Assembly: GCA_023974075.1 (NCBI GenBank)
Contig: JAMFTG010000048.1
Coordinates: forward strand, 248,001 to 312,000
Direction: 5' to 3'
Source: Chaenocephalus aceratus
Lineage: Eukaryota; Chordata; Actinopteri; Perciformes; Channichthyidae
Length of the DNA stretch: 64,000 nucleotides
A program made the translations under genes and the position numbers. Shown here piece after piece: positions 10,190 through 20,819 of this stretch. The notes beneath the pieces are model-generated. The model saw only the letters and a program-made list of their open reading frames with translations, ran no database searches and was not told the origin of the DNA. How positions within the stretch are numbered: position 1 is the first letter of the stretch; each line of letters starts with the position of its first letter.

Positions 10190-10411
10190 ACATGACTTTA
10201 TTGTGTGATGGGTGATAACTGGGGTTTGGCTCATCATGCATGCTAATAATCTAAAGAGGAAGGAAAGCTCTTAACAGCCTGATATCCGTCTGCTGCTCAT
10301 TGACGACAGAGGAAAGTTATCTTTAAACACATCGTTCCTCCTTCACTGTGAGTAGAAACAGTTTATTGATGTAATGATTCTGTAAACCATCCTGTACTGA
10401 ACATGATTTAA
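10190..10411 (+). other. 5' exon and intron start of a host gene, duplicated in inverse at 52.8-53.0 kb
   Basis: About 220 bp that is the near-identical reverse complement of 52,805-52,990. It covers the AATAATCTAAAGAGGAAGG promoter-proximal stretch, a putative exon ending TTCCTCCTTCACT, a splice donor GTGAGT at about 10,349, and the first ~60 bp of the intron. The second copy (minus strand) continues to a signal-peptide exon. Here the satellite block begins inside the intron at about 10,412, so no coding exon follows. The exon in this copy has CACATCG where the other has CATGTCG. Confidence 0.6.
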
Positions 10412-11603
10412 GGTTCACAGGGGCACGAGTTTCTTGAGGGTGTGATCATCTGGGTTTAGTCCGTGGGGGAGTGCTTAAGTTCAGGGGCCCGGGGACCCAA
10501 GGTGCACGAGGTTATGGAAGTACGCATGTCAGGGAGAGATGCTGGAGCTGCTTAGTCCGTCTTTTAGGGGTCTTGGAGCGGCCACAGAGAGGTGCTTTTC
10601 CCGGTGTATTTCATGGAAGTCTGACATAGCCTGTTTGCTCATGTCAGGGAGAGATGCTGGAGCTGCTTAGTCCGTCTTTTTGGGGTCTTGGAGCGGCCAC
10701 AAAGAGGTGCTTTTCCCGGTGTATTTCATGGAAGTCTGACATAGCCTGTTTGCTCATGTCAGGGAGAGATGCTGGGGCTGCTTAGTCCGTCTTTTGGGGG
10801 TCTTGGAGCGGCCACAAAGAGGTGCTTTTCCCGGTGTATTTCATGGAAGTCTGACATAGCCTGTTTGCTCATGCAGGGAGAGATGCTGGAGCTGCTTAGT
10901 CCGTCTTGTGGGGGTCTTGGAGCGGCCACAAAGAGGTGCTTTTCGCGCTCTGTCTCCTTACAGTGTGAAATAAGCACAGTGCTTAGTCAAATGTGGATGA
11001 AATGGACAGATTCCTGTCAATTTCATGTACATTTCATGAGTAGTCAAATGTGGATGAAATGGACAGATTCCTGTACATTTCATTTACAGTGTGAAATAAG
11101 CAGAGTGCTCATGTCAGGGAGAGATGCTGGAGCTGCTTAGTCCGTCATGTGGGGGTCTTGGAGCGGCCACAGAGAGGTGCTTTCCCCGGTGTATTTCATT
11201 GAAGTCTGACATAGCCTGTTTGCTCATGGCAGGGAGGGATGCTGGAGCTGCTTAGTCCGTCATGTGGGGGTCTTGGAGCGGCCACAGAGAGGTGCTTTTC
11301 CCGGTGTATTTCATGGAAGTCTGACATAGCCTGTTTGCTCATGTCAGGGAGAGATGCTGGCGCTGCTTAGTCCGTCTTTTGGGGGTCTTGGAGCGGCCAC
11401 AAAGAGGTGCTTTTCCCGGTGTATTTCATGGAAGTCTGACATAGCCTGTTTGCTCATGGCAGGGAGAGATGCTGGAGCTGCTTAGTCCATCTTTTGGAGG
11501 TCTTGGAGCGGCCACAAAGAGGTGTATTTCATGGAAGTCTGACATAGCCTGTTTGCTCATGCAGGGAGAGATGCTGGAGCTGATTAGTCCGTCGTTTGGG
11601 GCT
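10412..11603. repeat. Satellite A: header module plus ~115-bp tandem array
   Basis: A header (GGGGCACGAGTTTCTTGAGG ... TTTAGTCCGTGGGGGAGTGC, 10,420-10,525) precedes about ten 115-bp units starting AGGGAGAGATGCTGG, at 10,531, 10,646, 10,761, 10,875 and onward. Units end with CATAGCCTGTTTGCTCATG. Around 10,980-11,095 a different motif (AAATGTGGATGAAATGGACAG) is interleaved. Apparent reading frames are translations of the repeat. Confidence 0.92.
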
Positions 11604-11995
11604 CTGTTAGCAACCCTGTCTCCTAAAAATTACGTTCCCACAGAACTAAACTGCATTCTCAATTACGTTTAGCTAGAAACGTATTTACTCCCACGTTACG
11701 TTTGTTATGAACGTATCTGAAATACGTTTATTTTCTACATATCTTCTAGAAACATGTTTTCTCCCAGGTTACGTTCCTTATGAACGTATCTGAAATACGT
11801 TTATTTTCTACATATCTTTGCCATTTATTGTCTTGCTTATAATAATGATAATAGTCATTTATAAATATCATTTTAGAGCACACCTTTGAAATCGACAATC
11901 GGGCTCGATATATGGTTAAATTAAAATCAGTAGGCGAGGCTGTAATTTCGCCAGCTGTTACTCTCATGAGCGAGGCAGAACATAATAGTTTTAAC

Positions 11996-12121
11996 ATGCC
12001 AAAAAGCTGCTGTGTCGTTCATTGCACCTCAAACATTAAAACAAATCCAGAGTTACGTGTTTCTATACTTCCTCTAAGAAGAAAGGACAGTAACAGAAGA
12101 GCTCTGTGGCTTCAGGCTTGA
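11996..12121 (+). pseudogene. THAP-domain start exon, left arm
   Basis: 41 codons beginning MPKSCCVVHCTSN, with the C-x4-C spacing typical of the first half of a THAP zinc finger, followed by PLRRKD and RRALWLQA. A stop after WLQA cuts the domain, so the second Cys-x2-His pair is missing. THAP domains give DNA binding in several transposases. An almost identical copy lies inverted in the right arm. Confidence 0.6.
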
Positions 12122-12535
12122 TCGCCGTTCAAATGACAGCGTTGGTTTCCCCAAAAGTGGGCGGGGCTGTAAAGTGAAGTAGATTTTACTGTCATCTATT
12201 ATTCAAAACCATTCTATTTATTCTAACGTATTACATGCCAGTGTTTTATCTTTTTATTTATTTGTTTTTATTTTAAATCGTATAATGTCGGACTTTTTTT
12301 GTCGTCTTTGAGAAAAATAAATGGGGTTTAGAGATTCAAAATACTGAAATCTGTATTTTTTAAAATCTCTTCCTTCTAATTTGTTATTCTTTTCTAAATG
12401 ACACACTGTTATTTACTCAACAATAGCACACAATTATCCTTGTTTTTATTTATTCGTTTAATTCTATAATCTTGGGCATTTTAGCATGCTTTTTAGCCGT
12501 AAATAAAGTCACCAGAAACAGACGGGACATTTCGA

Positions 12536-14654
12536 GATTTAGTATGGCCCAAGACACTACACTACCCATAATCCCCAGCTATCGTTTGGGACTACAGTCC
12601 CGTTGACAAACCCCGTGATGTTGCGCCAAGGTTACGCCGAGCGTCAAGCTCTTTGAAATGGAACGAAACCACGGCAGACTATTCAAAACTGGACTCGAAC
12701 GCCCCCCGAGAACTACACATGCTGGCTATTGTGTTTCGCAACATGTTCTCTATGGCACGTCTCTACTGGGAATTGTAGTTTTAAAAGACGTTTTTCCCAA
12801 ATGTAGAAGTTGACAGTATTACACTGTGTACAGCCCTGGAGGTTTAGGCGATAGGAAACACATTGGTGTGTACACATTTAAAACATGTAATTACTAAATG
12901 GGTGAAAATCGCTTGTATCCATAATGGGCAGCATTAATATATACCCACACGACAGCTCATTGTTACTTTGTTATTCTACTCCACTACAATTCAGAGGTTA
13001 ACCTGGTATTTTTACTCCACTACATTTAGTTTAGTTACTTTGCAGATTCTGATTAATGATGTGGAATATAAACAACCCTTAAAGCAGACTTTAGTTACAC
13101 CTGAGTAAAATTCAGGTAAGGTGATTGTCAAGTGCCAACAATCAGGAGAGATATTTGATAGTTGGTGCTTGAGAAGACTAAACATTTATCTGCAGATCTT
13201 TATAAAGTATATTCATTACTCGTTATTCTCTACTAATAGTTAATTAAAAACTATATAATGGCTATTTTGCACATCCCTTTCAAGATTTCAAGGTTTTCTA
13301 AGGTGTATTGATCTTATACACAACTTGGGTCGCAGGTTCCTCAACAGACATCTATCAATATGTGTGTACTGTATACCTCCACCATTAAACTGTCATATTC
13401 TGCACATTTCTTATTCTATCTACATACATAAGAGTATAATTAATGTGTATAATATCATTTAAAATAAGTGTTTCAACATAGTTAACATTGCAGGAAAGCA
13501 ATATTTTAGACGTTAAGTACTTTGTCAGGCTTAATATTCATCTGTAGATAGATACCCCCAGAGCTTTTTTCTTGTTTAAAAGAAGACCTTAACCTAAAGT
13601 ATTTTTTAATGAGTTAATAAAGGTTAATTCGTTTTTCTGTTTTGCACATCCTCCTATTAATATCTTTGTACATCCAGCACTAAACTGTTTTATTGTAGAG
13701 ATCACTTAGTATCTTCTTGACTTTTTATATTCTATATTTCTATCATTGACCTTCTACTTTCCCCCTATGAAAATATGTACTCTTAATATTGTTTTGATCA
13801 AATAAGATTATTCAACAAAAATAATTCAATAACATGCTTTAACCACTAGGCGGTGCACACAAGGTACACACAGCATACTAATAATAACTTTGTATTATTA
13901 GTGTAGACACTTATGTATAACATCTGAAGATGCGTAGTTTTATTCATGTTTTTACATAATTTTACAGGATATTGCTATACTATTTCTCTTGTTTTACTTC
14001 TACACATTAATATCTGATTTGTAAAACATCACAGACAGAAAGGCATAGGCTATCCGTCATTTAATAGTAAGCTATTGAAATTGTGATTCCATAGATGTGT
14101 CTCCCATCACCCAAATCCCCTGACTATTCTCTCAACTCAGTATTTAGATTCTTATATTCAAAGAAAATCAGTAATATCTTTAAAGTCCTTTTCGATCAGC
14201 TGTGCACCGTTATGGTGTAAATATAACCTATATACCAATTGGATCAAATATAAAAGTCAGCCAAATTACTATTGATACTGCAAGGAGACGTATTTTGTGA
14301 AAAGAAATTGAAGATGTTGTTTAATTGTTGATATATTTATGATCCACGTCAAGTATTCAGTTTTGGCAGCAGTTCTCCTGTTTGTCTCTCTCTATAAATA
14401 AAGAATTACGGCAGATGTGTAATATTTAATGCAGCCGAACCGTGTATTACAATGCTGTTATGTGATGACTTCCAAAGAGAAAAGCAAGCACACTCTGAAT
14501 TAGGTATTATTTTATTTTTCGTTGTCGGATATCATATCTCCATATCATATCAACACCATATCCCAGCGTGCATTGCGGCTAAAACATCCAATCAACAAGT
14601 TTCAAGCTGAGGATCTTGGGTAATCAGTTTAGTGGGTTTGTGGTGTGTATCGCT
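12536..14654. repeat. Non-coding spacer of the fold-back element
   Basis: About 2.1 kb, AT-rich, without convincing coding sequence. Parts recur elsewhere in the window: the segment with CCCCAGCTATCGTTTGGGAC (12,570) recurs at 21.1, 42.3 and 61.6 kb; 12,700-12,850 recurs inverted at 60.16-60.33 kb; 13,190-13,310 recurs at 59.39-59.50 kb; 14,400-14,520 recurs inverted at 42.41-42.54 kb. The spacer is therefore a member of a repeat family, not unique DNA. Confidence 0.65.
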
Positions 14655-15133
14655 CAAAATGTCCCGTCTGTTTCCGGTGACTTTATTTACGGCTAAAAAG
14701 CCCAAGATTATAGAATTAAATGAATAAATAAAAACAAGGATAATTGTGTGTTATTGTTGAGTAAATAACAGTGTGTTATTTAGAAAAGAATAATAAATTA
14801 TAAGGAAAAGATTTAAAAAAATACAGATTTCAGTATTTTGAGGCTCTGAGCCCCATTTCTTTTCCTCACAGACGGAAAAAAAGTCCGACATTATACGATT
14901 AAAATAAAAACAAATAAATAAAAGATAAAACACTGGCATGTAATTTACGTTAGAATAAATAGAATGGTTTTGAATAATAGATGAGAGTAAATCTACTTCA
15001 CTTTACAGCCCCGCCCACTTTTGGGGAAACCAACGCTGTCATTTGAACGGCGATCAAGCCTGAAGTCACAGAGCTCTTCTGATACTGTCCTTTCTTCTTA
15101 GAGGAAGTACAGAAACACGTAACTCTGGATTTG

Positions 15134-15179
15134 TTTTAATGTTTGAGGTGCAATAAACGACACAGCAGCTTTTTGGCAT
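15134..15179 (-). pseudogene. THAP-domain start exon, right arm
   Basis: Reverse-strand counterpart of the left-arm exon, starting MPKSCCVVYCTSN near 15,179. The reading frame continues to about 15,066 and ends at a TGA where the left arm has TGG. Since both arms carry the same start exon, each arm would drive transcription toward the centre of the element. Confidence 0.5.
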
Positions 15180-15674
15180 GTTAAAACTATTATATTCTGC
15201 CTCGCTCATGAGAGTAACAGCTGGCGAAATTACAGCCTCGCCTACTGATTTTAATTTAACCATATATCGAGCCCGATTGTCGATTTCAAAGGTGTGCTCT
15301 AAAATGATATTTATAAATAACTAATTATCATTATTATAAGCAAGACAATAAATGGCAAAGATATGTAGAAAATAAACGTATTTAAGTTACATTCATAACT
15401 AACGTAACGTGGGAGAAAATACGTTTCTAGAAGATATGTAGAAAATAAACGTATTTGAGATACGTTCATAACAAACGTAACGTGGGAGAAAATACGTTTC
15501 TAGAAGATATGTAGAAAATAAACGTATTTGAGATACGTTCATAACTAACGTAACGTGGGAGAAAATACGTTTCTAGCTAAACGTAATTGAGAATGCAGTT
15601 TAGTTCTGTGGGAACGTAATTTTTAGGAGACAGGGTTGCTGTTAGGGGCTACAAATAGGTGATTTTCCCGGTCT

Positions 15675-16248
15675 GGTCTTCAACCTTCCTAAATTCTCCC
15701 ACACCACGCCGCTCCTCCACTGGCTTCCGGTAACTGCTAGAATCCACTTCAAGACAATGGTACTTCCGTACCATGCTGCGAATGGATCTGGCCCTTCCTA
15801 CATCCAGGACATGGTTAAACCGTACACCCCAGCACGTGCACTCCGCTCTGCATCAAAAAACGGCTCGATGCACCCTCGCTGCGAAGGGGACCCAAGTTCC
15901 CATCAGCAAAAACACGTGGGTTTGCTATCCTGGCTCCAAAATGGTGGAATGAGCTCCCCATTGACATCAGGACAGCAGATAGCTTACACACCTTCCGGCG
16001 CAGACTGAAAACTCATCTCTTTCGACTCCACTTCAAGCGATAGAACTATTAACAAAGCACTTATATACTAATAAAGGACTGGCTTATCTATAGCCAGTTG
16101 AGTAGCACTTGAAATATTTTTGCTCTTTGAAACCTGATATACTTATATGATTCTGTTGTCTTCAAGTTTGTATTTTGTTGGTCGAACGCAGTTATTGTAA
16201 GTCGCTTTGGATAAAAGCGTCAGCTAAATGCAATGTAATGTAATGTAA
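15675..16248 (+). mobile_element. 5'-truncated LINE 3' end (RSg-1/L2-type tail)
   Basis: Encodes the degraded C-terminus of a LINE ORF2 (LHWLPVTARIHFKTM, NGSGPSYIQDMVKPYTPARALRS, then LAPKWWNELP in a shifted frame). The AT-rich 3' UTR contains AAGTCGCTTTGGATAAAAGC and ends in (TGTAA)n at about 16,225-16,248. This tail is common among fish L2-like LINEs and their SINEs. Confidence 0.75.
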
Positions 16249-16414
16249 TATAGCACCTTTCAACACAAGGCAATTCAAAGTGCTTTACAAAAAACGAAAG
16301 ACATTAAGAAAATGGCATTTAAAATCAGTCATTACAAAGAAAAGATAATAAAATAAACATTAAGAGAAAAAATACATGGATAAAAGTTACAGTGCAGTTT
16401 AAGATGTGAATAGT

Positions 16415-17149
16415 TCAATTAAAAGCAGCGGCAAAAAGAAAAGTCTTTAGTCTGGATTTAAAAGTAGTCAGAGTTGCAGCGGACTTGCAGGTTTCTGGGA
16501 GTTTGTTCCAGATATTTGGAGCATAATAACTGAACGCTGCTTTACCATGTTTAGTTCTGAATCTGGGGACAGAAAGCTGACCAGTCCCTGAAGACCTGAG
16601 AGATGTGGATGGTTCATAAATTAGCAGTAGGTCAGAAATGTATTTTGGGCCTAAATCATTCAAAGCTTTGTAAACCAGCAGCAGTATTTTGAAATCTATT
16701 CTTTGACACACAGGAAGCCAGTGTAAGGACTTCAGAACTGGAGTGATGTGATCCTCTTTCTTAGTGTCAGTGAGGACTCGAGCAGCAGCATTCTGAATTA
16801 GCTGCAGCTTTCTAATAGATTTTTTAGTGAGACCTGTGAAGACACCATTGCAGTAGTCCAGTCTACTGAAGATAAAAGCATGGACAAGTTTTTCCAAATC
16901 CTGCTGTAACATTAGTCTTTTAATCCTAGATATATTCTTTAGGTGATAGTAGGCTGATTTAGTAACTGCTTTAATGTGACTGTTGAAACTCAGGTCAGAG
17001 TCCATGACTACACCTAGATTTCTGGCTTTATCTGTTGTTTTGAACAATGCAGACAGAAGCTCAGCGCTAACTTTTATACGTTCTGCCTTGGCTCCAAAAA
17101 CCATTACCTCAGTTTTATCTTTGTTTAATTGGAGAAAGTTCTGACACAT
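16415..17149 (-). pseudogene. LINE ORF2 C-terminal half
   Basis: 244 codons from MCQNFLQLNKDKTEV to the end of ORF2, including ARNLGVVMDSDLSF, FSRLDYCNGVFTGL, LIQNAAARVL and the C-terminal NIWNKLPETC. It is continuous where the first LINE has a one-base insertion. It lacks the endonuclease and most of the RT. Confidence 0.85.
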
Positions 17150-17178
17150 CCAGTCATTGATTTGTTCAATGCACTTAC

Positions 17179-17358
17179 TCAGTGTTTGAATTGGAGCATA
17201 GTCTCATAGCTATGATAACTTATTTTGTTGTTTTTCATTATCTGAGCTAGTGGTAGCATGTAGATGTTAAAGAGAAGAGGCCCCAAGATGGAGCCTTGAG
17301 GTACCCCACATGTCATATTTGTCAACTCAGATGTGTATTTACCAATAGAAACAAAGTT
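17179..17358 (-). pseudogene. LINE ORF2 RT fragment lacking the YADD box
   Basis: Shows NFVSIGKYTSELTNMTCGV and PQGSILGPLLFNIYM, then jumps from the codons before YADD to those after it. Compared with 3640-3710, 37 bp are missing between two CTATG repeats, which shifts the frame. The upstream codons of the apparent reading frame (beyond 17,358) belong to the neighbouring gene read backwards. Confidence 0.75.
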
Positions 17359-17361
17359 GTA

Positions 17362-18226
17362 CTGTCCTGTCCACCAATTCAAGATGAAGAGGAACAAGCT
17401 GGATCGTCTGCCGAGCCAGGCGGAGCTTCTCGGCACCATGGCGGCTGCTGAGAAGCGCATCCCTGATTTACTTGACCTGATGGCTTGCAACCCGACCTCA
17501 ATCACCCAGTACCTGCTATACGGCTATCTAACCCTCCATTGGAGCCTCCTGTATGGCCACCGTCCGGGTGTGTACGCAAACATGACCAACACTGAGGTGT
17601 TAGAGGCGGACATAAGGGGCACTGCTGAGGGCTACATCATCCATGTGCAGGATCACAAGACTGCCAAGACATTTGGCGAAGCACAGCTGGTTCTTACAGT
17701 AAAGGAGTTTAGCTGGGTCATGCGGTGGATGGGAATAAAAGAGGGCTTGTCGGGTCCTCAGAATGAATTCTTCCTTTTCACAACGGGGAAGCATGCCTCC
17801 AGGAACCTGAACGCTCACTTGAAGAGGGCTTGGGCTGATGCTGGGCTAGAAACAGCCGTCACCTTCACAATCCTGCGCACTGCCCTGGCTGACATTATCA
17901 AGCATCACCAAGATCCAGAAAGCAGGTCGATTCTCGCCAGGTTTATGTGTCACAACGTAAGCACTGCAGACCGGTTCTACGCAAATACGCCTGGAATAAA
18001 GGAGGGATTGAAGATCCGCTCCATGTTCAGGGCGGCAGCAGCGGCAGCAGCTGCAGCAGCTGCATCATCGGAAGGAGTTCTACCGCCATCAGATACCTCC
18101 GAAGAGGACTCAGGGGCGGAGACCAGCGATACCTCTTCTTCTGTGCCGGTTGATACTCCTGATGTGGGGGTAGGGGCCGTGGACTCATCTTTTTCCCCCG
18201 GTGCACCGTACAAGTTAGACGGCTAA
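17362..18226 (+). CDS. Crypton-like tyrosine recombinase, intronless copy
   Basis: Open from upstream of the Met at 17,384 (MKRNKLDRL) to 18,226, about 281 codons. Box I Arg lies in GHRPGVYANMT (about residue 58), the beta-strand Lys in QDHKTAKTF, the second Arg in TILRTALAD (the HxxR box with its His replaced by Thr), then MCHNVSTADRFYA with the candidate His and the catalytic Tyr. This is the R-K-R-H-Y pattern of tyrosine recombinases, closest in style to Crypton transposons. A poly-Ala run of about 11 and an acidic Ser-rich tail follow. Compared with the 48-kb paralogue it lacks N-terminal exons, apparently cut by the LINE at 17,360, and one intron. Whether it is expressed cannot be told. 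Confidence 0.75.
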
Positions 18227-18322
18227 TATGGCCCCAGGGCCCCCGCTAATCATGCTTTTAATCATGTTTGTATTATGTTTATTATGCATATTGTGTATAC
18301 TGCTTTTGTAAAATAATGTGAT

Positions 18323-18342
18323 CATTAAATAAATAAAAAAAC
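18323..18342 (+). terminator. Putative polyadenylation signals of the YR gene
   Basis: Overlapping ATTAAA/AATAAA motifs about 100 bp after the stop codon, followed by an A-rich run. The 80-bp satellite begins about 50 bp later. Confidence 0.45.
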
Positions 18343-18379
18343 ATTTTAATAACGTTGAAGATTCCCAGGGGTTTATACA

Positions 18380-18800
18380 GTGCCAGGTATCAGACTATTT
18401 AAACAAAGTTTACCCAGGATTCAGACACCTTCCCTGGCTTGTAAAATGCGGTGATGCGCCCTGGAGGTACCATACTATTTAAACAAAGTTTACCCAGGAT
18501 TCAGACACCTTCCCTGGCTTGTAAAATGCGGTGATGCGCCCTGGAGGTACCATACTATTTAAACAAAGTTTACCCAGGATTCAGACACCTTCCCTGGCTT
18601 GTAAAATATGGTGATGCGCCATGGAGGTACCATACTATTTAAACAAAGTTTACCCAGCATTCAGACACCTTTCTTGGCTTGTAAAATGCGGTGATGCGCC
18701 CTGGAGGTACCATACTATTTAAACAAAGTTTACCCAGGATTCAGACACCTTCCCTGGCTTGTAAAATGTGGTGATGCGCCCTGGAAGTATAATACTATTT
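18380..18800. repeat. Satellite B: 80-bp tandem array
   Basis: Five units of exactly 80 bp start CATACTATTTAAAC at 18,471, 18,551, 18,631 and 18,711, with a partial unit before. Each contains TACCCAGGATTCAGACACC and GCGGTGATGCGCC. Units are nearly identical. The array directly follows the YR gene's 3' end. Confidence 0.95.
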
Positions 18801-18844
18801 TAAACAACTTTTCCCCGCCTTTGAAACACTTATTCCTGGTTTTT

Positions 18845-18959
18845 AGCCTGTCATTTTGCAAGATATGATTTAACATTGAAGCTCTCCTGGAAATGGACAT
18901 ATTATGTCCTTCTCCAAGAGAGCTTCAATGTTAAATGATATCTTGCAAAATGACAGGCT
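18845..18959. repeat. Long hairpin in the satellite region
   Basis: Inverted repeat with 42-bp arms (18,845-18,886 and 18,918-18,959), 41 of 42 positions complementary, around a 31-bp loop that itself holds a GGACAT/ATGTCC palindrome. Arms begin AGCCTGTCATTTTGC. Confidence 0.95.
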
Positions 18960-19029
18960 AATAATCTCTTCCAGATGTTTAAAAACTCTTTTCCCGACAA
19001 TTTAAACATTATTTCTGGCTTGTAAAGTG

Positions 19030-19735
19030 CAGTGGTAGTATCAGACTATTTAAAGGGTTACCAGGAGCATGAGAACATCCTCCACAGGAGGGTGGGTGGT
19101 GCTGTGAATAAGGCCGAATATGGATGCCGATGGGCGGACGGTAAAGCACCGCAAAATCCATCCCCCTTTAAGATTACCAGGGGCACGAGGTTCTTGAGGG
19201 TGTGATCATCTAGGTTTAGTCAATGGGGGAGTGCTTAAGTCCGGGGGCCCAGGGACCCAAGGTGCGCGAGGTTATGGAAGTACGCATGTCAGGGAGAGAT
19301 GCTGGAGCTGCTTAGTCCGTCATTTGGGGCTCTGTGAGCCGCCACAGAGAGGTGCTTTTCCCGGTGTATTTCATGGAAGTCTGACATAGCCTGTTTGCTC
19401 ATGTCAGCAAGAGATGCTGGAGCTGATTAGTCCGTCGTTTGGGGCTCTGTTAGGGGCTACAAATAGGTGATTTTCCCGGTCTATTTCATGGAAGTCTGAC
19501 ATAGCCTGTTTGCTCATGTCAGGGAGAGATGCTGGAGCAGCTTAGTCCACCATTTGGGGCTCTGTGTAGGGTCACAGAGAGGTGGTTTTCGCGCTCTGTC
19601 TCCTGGTAGTCTGACATAGCCTGTTTGCTCATGTCAAGGAGAGATGCTGGAGCTGCTTAGTCCGCCATTTGGGGCTCTGTGTAGGGCCACAGAGAGGAGG
19701 CTCTGTCTCCTGTGAAATAGCCTTTTTGCCCATGA
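19030..19735. repeat. Satellite C unit, header module and satellite A array
   Basis: One ~118-bp unit with GGCCGAATATGGATGCCGATG (19,060-19,165), then the header GATTACCAGGGGCACGAG ... GGGGGAGTGCTTAAG (19,170-19,285), then four diverged ~115-bp satellite A units with the variant CATTTGGGGCTCTGT. The second unit shows the empty target of the 11.6-kb fold-back element. Confidence 0.9.
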
Positions 19736-20580
19736 CAAATCTTGCTACTAATTGATAACTTTTAATAGGAATCTCTGTTTGACATATGTTCAGAATGTGC
19801 TATTTAATCAGAATCTGCCTCACTGCCTGTGAGTGTGGGACCCTGCTTACAGCAGTGACTCTGCTGTACATTTCATGAGTCAACTGTGGATGAAATGGAC
19901 AGATTCCTGTACATTTCATGAGTCAAATGTGGATGAAATGGACAGGTTTCAAGCTGTTACATACCTGGGTTACATAGTGCTGTGAAGCAGCCTGTCCTCT
20001 GGGTGGGATTGAGCGAGGTGCTGGAAGGAGCTCTCTGGGTCACAGCCTGCTGCTGCCGCTCTCTCCCCCCCTGTATTCACATAACCTTTACCCAGCTTTC
20101 ACACACTCATTCCTGGGTAAGAAAGCCATGTGCATCACCCTGGATCTCTGCCTGTGAGTGTGGGACCCTGCTTACAGCAGTGACTCTGTAAGCAGCCTGT
20201 CCTCTGGGTGGGATTGAGTGAGGCGCTGGAAGGAGCAGTGACTCTGTAAGCAGCCTGTCCTCTGGGTGGGATTGAGTGAGGTGCTGGAAGGAGCAGTGAC
20301 TCTGTAAGCAGCCTGTCCTCTGGGTGGGATTGAGTGAGGTGCTGGAAGGAGCAGTGACTCTGTAAGCAGCAGCCTGTTCTCTGGGTGGGATTGAGCGAGG
20401 TGCTGGAAGGAGCTCTCTGGGTCACAGCCTGCTGCTGCTGCTCTCTCCCCCCCTGTATTCACATAACTTTTACCCAGCTTTCACACACTCATTCCTGGGT
20501 AAGAAAGCCATGTGCATCACCCTGGATCTCTGGGTGCCTTTGAGTGTGGGACCCTGCTTACAGTCCGTCGTTTGGGGAAG
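19736..20580. repeat. Satellite D with 58-bp minisatellite
   Basis: Starts with the GGATGAAATGGACAG motif. A 58-bp unit (GCAGTGACTCTGTAAGCAGC ...) then repeats at 20,177, 20,235, 20,293 and 20,351. A 380-bp longer repeat (CTGGGTGGGATTGAGCGAGG to ATCACCCTGGATCTCTG) occurs at about 20,000-20,150 and 20,380-20,530. Frames read through the array are artefacts. Confidence 0.92.
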
Positions 20581-20673
20581 TCCATTACCTCTAAATAGAG
20601 GTAAAATTAGGTCTGTCACTTTGGGTAACCGCACCACTGTCAGACATCTCCAGAGAATGGACGTCCATTCTCT
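20581..20673. repeat. Two short palindromes
   Basis: TTACCTCT-AAAT-AGAGGTAA near 20,585-20,604 and the perfect 22-bp palindrome centred on GGACGTCC (20,652-20,673), at the edge between the satellite and the fold-back-family copy. Confidence 0.8.
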
Positions 20674-20819
20674 CTAAATAGTGTCAGGGTCCCCGAGGCG
20701 TGCAGTTGTGACGCTCCTAGGCTCCTTCAGGGCTCCTTCAGCTTCATAAAGGGACGCAAATAGCTTTCAACTGATTGCAATGTATTCCCATCTGCGGCGG
20801 GATTTGACGCTCATGGAAG

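Larger units (their letters stand above)
11611..15638. mobile_element. Fold-back DNA transposon with ~0.95-kb terminal inverted repeats and THAP start exons
   Basis: A 4,028-bp element inserted in satellite A. Ends are CAACCCTGTCTCCTAAAAA and its complement. The 7-bp flank CTGTTAG is duplicated (11,604-11,610 and 15,639-15,645), and the uninterrupted satellite (GGGGCTCTGTTAGGGGCTAC) occurs at about 19,440. The arms are about 11,611-12,535 and 14,655-15,638. Each contains sub-repeats of about 73 bp built on AAATACGTTTCTAG (two in the left arm, three in the right) and a THAP-domain start. I cannot assign the superfamily: a THAP domain with 7-8-bp duplications would suit a P-like element. Confidence 0.8.
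16249..17360 (-). mobile_element. 5'-truncated L2-type LINE
   Basis: Minus-strand copy of the same L2 subfamily as the first element. The 3' UTR with the TAAAGCACTTTGAATTGCCT motif lies at about 16,250-16,300, coding sequence at 16,415-17,358. The 5' truncation point at about 17,360 abuts the tyrosine-recombinase gene, so this insertion probably removed or displaced that gene's upstream exons. Confidence 0.88.

Noticed and set aside
10759..11140. Frames on both strands with repeated GGLGAATKRCFSR segments
   Set aside because: Periodic translation of the 115-bp satellite A.
10531..11560. CRISPR-like regular spacing of repeats
   Set aside because: Units are 115 bp head-to-tail without unique spacers, in eukaryotic DNA; a satellite.
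20135..20462. Minus-strand frames with repeated SLNPTQRTGC-like segments
   Set aside because: They follow the 58-bp minisatellite; no start context, no domain.
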